64,000 nucleotides of DNA from Grammothele lineata (lineage: Eukaryota; Basidiomycota; Agaricomycetes; Polyporales; Polyporaceae): the NCBI GenBank assembly GCA_002150815.3, contig NDFF03000127.1:186001-250000 (forward strand), read 5' to 3'. This document shows, piece by piece, positions 56,380 through 64,000 of this stretch. The notes under the pieces were generated by a model, which was not told the DNA's origin, searched no databases, and worked only from the letters and a program-made list of their open reading frames with translations. Positions within the stretch are counted from its first letter, which is position 1, and the number at the start of each line of letters is the position of its first letter. A program made the translations under genes and the position numbers.

Positions 56380-57991
56380 GCGCGTTTTCTGAAGTCTAAA
56401 GTCGTATGCCCCGCCGTTATCGTATTCCCTATCCATTTGTCCTGTCTTCCATGATCCATATGCCCCTTCGTATTATTCCCTCGCGTTCTGAAGACGGTTA
56501 GCATCGCACACATCCCCCACCCTTCCACCCCTCCACCCCTCCACCACTTCCCTGCCCCTGCCCTACCACCTGCCCATCCCCAATCCCCTGCCCGTCCACC
56601 ATCCCCACTCGCTCACCCCCACTCCCCATGCACGTGCCCTTGTCGACTCCGCTGCCCCGTCGTCCGTCCTCGTGTCTTTTGCTTGTATGCTCTCTATCGC
56701 TGTCCTATTTAAGCGGAACCAATGCCGAGCTGTTTCGTATCCATGATCCCGTCTGAGTCTCTGGTGACATTATAAGATGTTTGTAGTCAACTACACTAGG
56801 TCGCGCCGGGACGTCCGACTGGTTCCATCTACTGTCCTTCAAGCTTCGGGATCCTGGGCCATTTTCGAATACCTTCATTTCTCGAGCCTCCGACGTTGGT
56901 ACTTCACATTGTAGGCCGTTTTAAACTCCGATAAGTACCGGACTTCAGATTTATAAGCCCTAGTCGTCAATGGAAGTCCGCCCGCGAAGCGCGGTGTGGA
57001 CAGCAACCGGTCATGAACACGGTCTTCTGGCTTCCTCCCGGCTCCGGCTGCGTCCTTCTGGCTTCTCCTAAGCTCATTGGATCGCGCACGCGAGCCACTG
57101 ATCGCCCCCAGAGCTCCTCCTGCGCCATTCCAAGCGACTCATCTGGGCTACTACACAATTGAACACTAGTTACGACAAATTCATCTCAAGTGCCTCGCGG
57201 TCAAGGTCCACTCGCCGCTCCCATTCATTGTGTGGAACGACCATGCCACATTTCCGCGTTTCGCACAATCATTTTGTGGGTTTCCTCGCATTGCAATCTT
57301 CACGAGCGCGGGTGGGCGGGCGGGGGGGAGGGGTAGTGTGGGTGGGTGCGAACGCTGGCTTATTAGGTTGGCTTCAGACGACGACAACGGCTACGAAGAG
57401 CGCGGAGGGGTGACGACGCCTTATCTTCAACTTGAAGAACGCCCCGCCGCTGACGCTGACGAACCAACGAGCCTCGTCGGAGGCCATCACTGGATCAGCC
57501 CGAGGGACCACCGGGTCGGTGCTTACTTGTTTGCGGCGGTGAGTGCGCCTCAGTTCTGTCGATTTTTCCGTGCACTGTCTTTGCTCCTCTGATGCGCAGC
57601 GCGCACAATGTGTGGAGCTCGTTTTCTCATTCTCCCGTTCTTTTAGGTTGGTCTATGCGCATTGAGGCCTGAGGTGCCACCCGCGCACTGATTGAGCGCG
57701 GCGCTTACCAAACGCGAGGAACAACGGCGGCGACAACGTCGTCACCGGCTCACTCAGGGGTGAGTTGCTACGGCCTTGTTCATTCGGGGCCGCAAGCGTC
57801 GGTCTATGGCGGCGTAGCGGCGGGGTGCGTATAAAGCTGACCGGCTGGTAGGGCTTGTTACCTTCGTACCCCTTCAAGTATCTCTTCCGAACCGCTCCTC
57901 CTGCGGACGACGATACCGCGACTTCTTGACCACTAGCTTTCATTAGTGCTCCCTCAGCAGACGATACATGTAAGTGTCTGCCACTCAGTTG
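56380..57991. other. 1.6 kb without a supported gene
   Basis: 56510-56640 is an almost pure pyrimidine/C-rich block with repeated ccacccct units, in the 3' flank of the KH gene. Beyond it only short frames occur. A TATAAAG at about 57830 may serve the gene at 57992. A GTAAGT at 57970 suggests that the downstream gene could have an upstream non-coding exon. Confidence 0.45.
56515..56600 (+). repeat. Pyrimidine-rich simple repeat
   Basis: Imperfect tandem units of ccacccct and cctccac, almost without purines other than A. It lies downstream of the KH gene stop. Confidence 0.6.
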
Positions 57992-59419
57992 ATGTTCGAC
58001 ATTCTCATCTTGCCCGGTAGCCAACCAACCTTGCACATCATGGAACTCGCCTTCCCAGGCCCCGTATCCGTGAAGCTCGACGTGTTTCACGGAACCACCC
58101 CTCGAGGGCGTCCGGTGACTTTCGACTCGTTCAACGCTCTTCAACGCTACCTTGACGTTATCCTTAGCATGGAGATCGGCCCCGTTGACGAAGCGCTCCT
58201 TTCGTCCAAAGGTCTCAGCCGGCTGATCAAGTCCTCAATGCCTCTTCTTCAGAGCCTCGACGTCTACGTAGCACACAAGCGCGGTGCTCCGTCGAATTCA
58301 GTCGCCGAGCTGGGGCTCCAAGGGCACCTACAAAAACTCGAGGTTCTGTCGCTTCGGGGCGTCTTGCCGCCCCGCTCTGGACCTGTCCTCGCCCAGATCA
58401 AAAGTCTCACTCTGACCCGACTGCCGCCGGTCCGCACTCGTGTTCCCTTCCAGCAGTTCTTGCGCACGCTTGGGGAATGCACGAGGTTAGAGAAGCTCAA
58501 CATATCTGACGCTCTTGGTGTCCTGGCGTTCAAGGAGATGCCCAACGACACTTTTGCGAAGCTGCCCAGCCTCACTAGTCTCGACGCCAACGACGACTCG
58601 GACACGATCGCCCACTTGGTCAAGTGCCTCCGCTTCCCGAAATGCCGGTACATCTCGCTCACCGATAAGGGCCGCGCAGACACCAGCACCCGCGCTAAGT
58701 TCGAGTCCCTCCTCCCGCCCTCCCCACACACCCTCGCCTTCCTCCCGTTCGCCGTGACGAGCGTCGTCGTGAACGTTAGCCCCACGCAGTGCACCTTCCG
58801 CGGCCTTTGCGCCGACGGCGCGAACATCGCCCTCTCCCCCGCCCCGCCCTCCCCCTCCCCCACCGGCGCCGACATCGACGCCCACAGCACCCTCTGCAAC
58901 CTCTTCATCGACGCCCTTGACGCCCTTGCCACCATCTTCCCCGCGTCCCGCTCCCCCTCCACGCTCTGGCTCATCGGGCCCCTCCGCGCCCGCGCCCACC
59001 GCGCCACCGCGCGACGCGGCCAAGCGCGCGAACCGGACTGGGCGCGCGTGCTCGCGCAGCTCGCGGGCACCGCGACCCTCCGCCTGCGCGACGTCGCGGG
59101 GGACGCGCCCCCTCCCCCCGCGTTCGTCGAGGCGCTCCAGGGGGAGGTGTGCCCGTGCCTCGCGCAGTTGGAGATCGCGAATGTGCTGTACGACGCTGGT
59201 TTCGTGAGCGCGCTCGCGGGTGCGCTTGAGGCGCGCGCGGAGGAGGGGCTGTCGAGGTTGGCGGTGGTGGAGCTCGAGTTCGCACCCGGGCGCCAGCCTG
59301 AGAGGGGAGGCGGGGGCGGAGGCTTCGGCGCGCGCGAGAGGGAGCATATCGTGAAGAATACGCAGGCGCTTCTGAAGCCGTACGCGGATGAGGTCAAAGT
59401 GGGCTTCGTGGCGGGCTAG
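57992..59419 (+). CDS. F-box-family LRR protein without a visible F-box
   Basis: One long frame from ATG 57992 (MFDILILPGSQPTLHIMEL) to 59419. Leucine-rich units resemble those of fungal F-box proteins: LQKLEVLSLRGVLPP, CTRLEKLNISDALGVLAFK, LAQLEIANVLYDAGFVSAL. No F-box is found at the N-terminus or in the 300 bases upstream. It may lie in an unrecognised upstream exon, since a GTAAGT donor stands at 57970, or may have been lost. The second half is extremely GC-rich (Ala/Arg/Pro stretches). The end KPYADEVKVGFV is like the sheet ends of F-box LRR proteins. Confidence 0.65.
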   Translation: MFDILILPGSQPTLHIMELAFPGPVSVKLDVFHGTTPRGRPVTFDSFNALQRYLDVILSMEIGPVDEALLSSKGLSRLIKSSMPLLQSLDVYVAHKRGAPSNSVAELGLQGHLQKLEVLSLRGVLPPRSGPVLAQIKSLTLTRLPPVRTRVPFQQFLRTLGECTRLEKLNISDALGVLAFKEMPNDTFAKLPSLTSLDANDDSDTIAHLVKCLRFPKCRYISLTDKGRADTSTRAKFESLLPPSPHTLAFLPFAVTSVVVNVSPTQCTFRGLCADGANIALSPAPPSPSPTGADIDAHSTLCNLFIDALDALATIFPASRSPSTLWLIGPLRARAHRATARRGQAREPDWARVLAQLAGTATLRLRDVAGDAPPPPAFVEALQGEVCPCLAQLEIANVLYDAGFVSALAGALEARAEEGLSRLAVVELEFAPGRQPERGGGGGGFGAREREHIVKNTQALLKPYADEVKVGFVAG

Positions 59420-60016
59420 AGTGCAGTGCAGTGCGTGCTCCTTTGTTGTTGGGTTGGCCGGGAGATATGTTTTGCTGTGTGTTTTATTTGTTCTAGCGAT
59501 GTGTATTGAGTCTAGGTGTACAAATAGATCGCTCAATGCTTTTTGCTTCGCAGCAGTGGACAAGGCATCCGTGCAAGGCCCGAACCTTGTGTTCCATCAG
59601 GTTTCCGCCTCCTCGACGGAGTGGCGTTTAAGACGAGAGACTAACTCACCGCAGCTGTCCTTATCTGAATGAGCATATGGTTGGGGCATTGGGTTTTGCC
59701 ACCGTGTCGTCCGCGATGACCCCGAATGCTACTCGACGAGCTCATGATGAGTTGAAGCTGCACGAAGTTCTGACGACCTCGTGCTTGACGGCCACTCAGC
59801 GACGCTTTGCGTACGATATTCACCGTATGGGCCTAGATATGTTTAACTCCCAAGCCTCATTGTAGTGCCACTCTTCCCCGGCGTATATGAGATGGCGTTC
59901 ATGAGCCGTTGAACTTTGTTACGCGTACCCTCTTCCTCTGCTCGACCACCTCCGGTAAGTAATTCATAGATTGACTCGCTAAGAGTTATTGATTCATGTA
60001 TGTTACAGTTCCAGCG
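59420..60016. other. Intergenic stretch with possible upstream exon
   Basis: No frame is clearly coding. A GTAAGT donor at about 59955 and a TTACAG acceptor at about 60008 may delimit an intron in the leader, or an N-terminal exon, of the next gene. Confidence 0.4.
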
Positions 60017-61546
60017 ATGTCAGCAGACATACCCACCATTGTTGCGACTGTAAAGAACCCTTACGGTCGAAATCGAATCAACGAAGTCCAAATTCCGCAT
60101 GCCCACGTTCATCTTGTGGATCATCTGAGGAAAGATATCGTTTGTCTCGAGATGAGGTTCAAGGCCTACACTCGTTCCGCCTTCGATATTCTAGGCCTTT
60201 TCCAGAAGCCGTTCCCCTCGCTGGCCTCCCTGGATATTTGTCACATTGTTCCTGGAGGCGACGCTCCTCCTACCAACATGGCTCTGCAACTCCGCCCGGA
60301 CTACCTGCCGCTTCTCAAACGTCTGTGCGTATCTGGCTTGAAGATCTCCTTCGACGGACCCCTCGTCTCTCAGCTGCATGGGCTGTCGGTTGGGCCCCCG
60401 GACATGCTGCTGAAAATCCCCGCCACTGAAGTCGTCAATAGCAAGATGGCCAACTGGCAGCTTCAGCGATTACACATTCACAGCAGGTTCTTGTCTACGT
60501 TGAACTTCTCCGAATCGCCTATGTCTACGCCGTGTCTTTCGGAGGCTCTGCGCGAGCTAGTCATAGAGAACGAACGGCCGGAGTACGCCTCTGCCTTCAC
60601 ACAGTTGATCGTGCCACCTCCGACGTGCTTGACGGAAATCAATTACACTCGAACCTTGTTCCCCGACATTCATGCCGACGACCCTACTCTGTTTACCCAG
60701 GGGTTCACAGGCTTTACGTCTATTCTCCTCGGTGCCCATGAAGCTACTATTTCCGCAACTTCAGACGATGTCAAGATCTCCTTCGGGCTCTTAACCGGTA
60801 CCGCCCACGCAGTCCGACGCACTCGTGTCAATCTCGTTGTGCGATATAGCGGTTTTGTTGCTCACAGTGTCTACCGCGGGGCGATTCGGACTGCATTCAT
60901 GACCGTGCACAATTTCGCCCGCGTGCCCATGTCCCCCATCCTCCGCATCACCCGACTCGCTGTTGTTCTGGCTCCCTTCTTTGGATCTAATCTCGCAACC
61001 GGTGTCGAACTTCCCTTCGATGATCCGTCCTCTGCCTCTCCGGATACGTTCTGCGAGTGGGCAGTATTGCATCACGCGTTCCCGAATCTTCAGCGCCTCC
61101 GTTTTGTCGATGGTTCCCCGCGGCCAGAAAGCCCCATCCGCCTCCGCTCCGGAGTGGCGAACGTCTTCGCGCGGGGAGGCTGGCCGAGCCTCTCGCAGCT
61201 CGAGTTCTACCGCGCTATTCCAAACTCCGCCGATCCTACCGTCTGCGGTGCAGACGCAATGAGCTTTTGCACGGAACTGTTTGCTTCTTTGTTTCATAGG
61301 CGCACAGTCCCAGTGCTAGTCCGACTGGCCCGTGTAACGGTTGGGTGGACGATTGGCAACGAGGATCAAAATCGGGAAAAGGCTAGGCTGAGGCCTGACA
61401 GGGACAACCTCGTAAAGCTTCGCAGCTTCGTGCTTGGCGCGAAAAAGTTTACGGGCGTAGATTTTATCATCCACGGCGTGAACGCAGCAGAAGATGTGAC
61501 GATAGTGGACTTAGAGAAGGAGCTCTGCCTGCGTGCTGCCGAGTAA
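60017..61546 (+). CDS. F-box-family LRR protein without a visible F-box
   Basis: A frame of about 510 residues. LRR-like units run throughout (FPSLASLDICHIVPG, LPLLKRLCVSGLKISFDGP, LQRLHIHSRFLSTLNFSE, FPNLQRLRFVDG). The C-terminal half is homologous to the frameshifted gene at 36507-38151. Its last 170 residues are nearly repeated in inverted orientation at 40951-41464. No F-box is found. A TTACAG acceptor just upstream of the chosen ATG suggests that an N-terminal exon exists. The gene ends DLEKELCLRAAE at 61546. The SCF link is inferred from the family only. Confidence 0.68.
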   Translation: MSADIPTIVATVKNPYGRNRINEVQIPHAHVHLVDHLRKDIVCLEMRFKAYTRSAFDILGLFQKPFPSLASLDICHIVPGGDAPPTNMALQLRPDYLPLLKRLCVSGLKISFDGPLVSQLHGLSVGPPDMLLKIPATEVVNSKMANWQLQRLHIHSRFLSTLNFSESPMSTPCLSEALRELVIENERPEYASAFTQLIVPPPTCLTEINYTRTLFPDIHADDPTLFTQGFTGFTSILLGAHEATISATSDDVKISFGLLTGTAHAVRRTRVNLVVRYSGFVAHSVYRGAIRTAFMTVHNFARVPMSPILRITRLAVVLAPFFGSNLATGVELPFDDPSSASPDTFCEWAVLHHAFPNLQRLRFVDGSPRPESPIRLRSGVANVFARGGWPSLSQLEFYRAIPNSADPTVCGADAMSFCTELFASLFHRRTVPVLVRLARVTVGWTIGNEDQNREKARLRPDRDNLVKLRSFVLGAKKFTGVDFIIHGVNAAEDVTIVDLEKELCLRAAE

Positions 61547-62560
61547 ACTCTCGGGGATCCGGGGAGGGTTATTCTGATTGGGCTCGGATGATACCGTATA
61601 CTGTTCTTAACGTTATTAGGTACTTAGCCGACTGCTTGACCCATACCCGGTATCGCGCGGACGTTCATAGTACCTACTAGATGTTTGTGCTGACGGGGTT
61701 TGGCATTGAACGTTTGAACGACCATCCGTTGTCGCATCCACTGCTTATTACTATGCGACAGCCTGATCTTAGAACCGCGTGCGTCGTATGTCGCTAGATA
61801 AAGGTGCAAATTCAGAACAATTTTGCGTTTTCTCTACACTTTTCCGGTCGAGAGCTTGGTCCTAAAAAGCAAACGACGGGCGCGGTAGCTGGTTGCAAAG
61901 GCTTTGGACTCCATCAGTGACTCAGACGCAGCCAGCGGAGTGCGAAATACCAAAGGGTAAGTTGAATCTCCGTTTGACTATGTGGCTCGCTAAGCGCCGC
62001 TGAGTCACTGGGCGTCTTGTACGAAGGCGCTAAACGGGCCATAGGCTGGCCCGTAGCCTCGCGACAGTCTAGATGATGACAGCACCCCGGGTGCGCGTTG
62101 AATGATCAGACTCGGATGTGTTGAAGTCCAAGCTCTCGCCGGGCCATCGCACGTTCGCAAACACTCGCTTTGTCCGAGAAGGTCCAAGCTCCTCAAGGGT
62201 CAACACAATCGAGTTGCATACTCGATTCAGACGTATCCCTGCGCAACACTGACAGGTGGCTCTAAGGTCGCAACGACGTAACGTTTAGGCCGAGCCGATT
62301 TGAGCTAAAGTGAGCCACGACATTCGCCAAGTCCCTTGCCACTCGGCTTATCCCAACGGTGCTCATAATGACTCCTTAACAGCCATGTCTCAGAGGCAAG
62401 GCCTGCCCCAGGGACCTGTTATGACTGGCTAGGCCCTTGCGCCGCCTAAGTCTCGTATTTGATTGTGTTAGGCCGACGTGACGCTTTAGCGGCGGCCCAC
62501 GCTATGTGGCACAGCGCTCATGGGCGCAACCAGTTCAAAGCTTGACTCAGCTACCCCACC
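61547..62560. other. 1 kb intergenic DNA
   Basis: The first 80 bases are shared with the flank of the inverted copy at 40875-40950. Beyond that, no frame, RNA gene or repeat was recognised. Confidence 0.5.
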
Positions 62561-62569
62561 GCATGGTAA

Positions 62570-62735
62570 GGCTGCACACGGGTGCGGGTAATTTCGCGGG
62601 TACCCGCCACCGTACCCGTAGTCTGCCCATGGGTAGGCCACCCGCGGGTATAGCCGCCCGCGGGTGGCTGTACCCGCGGCTCCGGGTACAGCGTTTCGTG
62701 GCAGGCCCACCCGTGGTGGGTAACCCGTCGACTGC
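62570..62735 (+). repeat. GGGTA-rich degenerate minisatellite
   Basis: Irregular repeats of (g)cgggta and its complement tacccgc occur on both strands within 165 bases, for example cgggtacccgcc, tacccgta, cgcgggtatagccgcccgcggg and gtaacccg. Many adjacent units form inverted pairs, so the stretch could fold into hairpins. No coding frame with protein character covers it. Confidence 0.7.
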
Positions 62736-63073
62736 ACTATTTGTTAAGTAGATACAGGAGTACAAATAGGCTACTGTAGTGCTAGCACTAGCTTACATTG
62801 GACCTTATTGCATGGTCTGCCATGCCAGGCATAGATTTGCTAAGGCTCAGTCCCTCGGACGTGAGACGGACATGGTGACGGGATTTGCCGAAACTGGGCG
62901 TCAAACACTCGCGCGCCGCGCGAGATGAGCTACAAGGCATCACCTCCGGGAAGGTAGATTGCACGCGCCGCGCTTCGGAGTTATGTATGGCATACTAGAC
63001 TATGTATACGCGTCTGTACACGGAGCATAGCGCTTCATTTCTTACATGACATTGATTGACCGCTTCGGGAGCA
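62736..63073. other. Intergenic stretch
   Basis: It contains a small perfect palindrome agtgctagcact near 62780. Nothing else was recognised. Confidence 0.45.
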
Positions 63074-63990
63074 TTACACGAGGTTCAAAGGTATGACTAA
63101 GTCTATCCCCGGCCGAAACGTGCTACCCTCTGCGTCGAGCGCGTCAACTAACTCCTCGTCAAAATCCCAGAATCCATCGCTGTCACTATCGCGGTCCGAG
63201 ACGGTCTCAAGCGAGGGCATCGAGTCTGAAGACTCATAGCCAGACTCGGCATCGCGTGAGCAGGAGCACTGGAGTACGTTACTGTTGCTGTCTAGGGCAG
63301 CCGCACCCGAGCTCGCACATGCGTGGCACGAAGGATCGCGCGCCCGCGAATGATCCACCACGATTCGGGGCAGGCGCGCGCTGTGATGACTGCCGTTCCC
63401 TGGGAAGCCGAGCAGCGGTAAGCCAATGTGTGAACAAGATAGTAAATAAATAGTACGTACAACGTGAGCGAACAGGTGGTTCGATCCGAGTAGCATTGTC
63501 GCACGTGAACAGAGTCACGTTAGGATGGGTTAGTGTACCCTGATATTGGCACATGAGCCCTGTTATAGGTCGCGAGAAGGTGGAGCCTTGCATACCTCTG
63601 GAAGAACTTGACGGACCCAGTCGATGAGCTCGACGAACTCGCGGTCCACGCGAGGCGAGTTCAAGCGGAAATCGGGCGACGCGAGCCTTTCGAGGCGTGC
63701 TACGAAGACCTCGTACGTCGCGCTATTGTCGCGAGTGCGACGCGTCGTGAAAGCTTGATAGGCCAGCGTGAGGTCGACCAGTAGGTGGACGTGTACGGAC
63801 CAGAGGCCTAGCGTGTAGAGGATATCTACCCCCTGCATGAAAAACGCAAGCAGGGGGTCCCACCTCATAGCGCGCAAGTCCTCGAGGTCGCCGGTGGGGA
63901 GATAGAGCTAGGGTAGAACTGTGAGTCAACATACACAAGTAGGATGCGAACCTGATCGACTCACGGAAAATCGTTTATATGGAGTACCTA
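63074..63990 (-). CDS. Hypothetical acidic protein (5' partial, at window edge)
   Basis: A minus-strand exon 63596-63907 encodes about 100 residues, with RAMRWDPLLAFFMQGVDILY, LVDLTLAYQAFTTRRTRDNS and VDREFVELIDWVRQVLPE. It is bounded by a CTAG acceptor and a GTATGC donor. A C-terminal exon ending at 63074 gives CHACASSGAAAL, then AESGYESSDSMPSLETVSDR and FWDFDEELVDALDAEGSTF, strongly acidic and Ser-rich. The phase between the two is not settled, so an extra small exon or another acceptor is needed. Further exons probably lie beyond 63.95 kb. I do not recognise the family. Confidence 0.45.
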
Positions 63991-64000
63991 TCTTCATGAG

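Noticed and set aside
63470..63500. GGTTCGATCC sequence resembling a tRNA T-loop
   Set aside because: No acceptor stem, anticodon arm or D-loop could be folded around it.
1..64000. CRISPR arrays, bacterial operons, Shine-Dalgarno sites, prophage attachment sites
   Set aside because: The DNA is from an intron-rich eukaryote. No direct-repeat/spacer pattern was seen, and prokaryotic signals do not apply.

Overview
The window looks like genomic DNA of a filamentous basidiomycete, most probably an Agaricomycete. Genes are GC-rich and broken by many short introns of about 45-90 bases with GTRNGY donors and YAG acceptors. Intergenic spaces are modest. Protein families typical of mushroom-forming fungi are present: a DUF6533 membrane protein, repeated F-box/LRR proteins, a LysM secretory protein, a WOPR regulator and a cupredoxin-type cell-surface protein. 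All calls come from reading translations and splice signals by eye; no database search was run.

Layout, left to right. 1-3155 (+) is the 3' part of a GID7/WDR26-type WD40 gene, followed at about 4.1-5.3 kb by a decayed second copy that keeps intron positions. After about 3 kb of gene-poor, partly very GC-rich DNA come Elongin A (-), a small uncertain ORF (+), a Gti1/Pac2 (WOPR) regulator (+), and a divergent pair of housekeeping genes, CWF18/CCDC12 (-) and GUF1/mitochondrial LepA (+). A cupredoxin GPI-type surface protein lies at 20.1 kb and a DUF6533 seven-helix membrane protein at 23.4 kb. From 27 to 36 kb there is an F-box protein, a Thr-rich secreted Kre9/Knh1-like protein, a metaxin/Sam37-like gene and VPS54, which carries an apparent frameshift and in-frame stop.

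From 36.5 to 43 kb is a disturbed block: an F-box-family gene with a G9 frameshift, a LysM protein, and fragments of LRR/F-box genes, one of them an inverted copy of the 3' end of the gene at 60-61.5 kb. Then come two tandem paralogous C2H2+RING genes, BRX1 divergent from a RING/coiled-coil gene, an intronless F-box gene, an arrestin-like gene with PY motifs, a three-KH RNA-binding protein, and two more F-box-family LRR proteins lacking a visible F-box. The right end holds a GGGTA-rich minisatellite and a partial acidic hypothetical gene.

Functionally the housekeeping genes are unrelated to one another (translation, splicing, ribosome assembly, endosome-to-Golgi tethering, mitochondrial import). 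A loose theme is ubiquitin ligation: GID7 (CTLH/GID E3), Elongin A, several F-box-family genes, three RING proteins and an arrestin with NEDD4/Rsp5-type PY motifs. The most dynamic component is the F-box/LRR family, with intact, F-box-less, frameshifted and fragmentary members in 35 kb.
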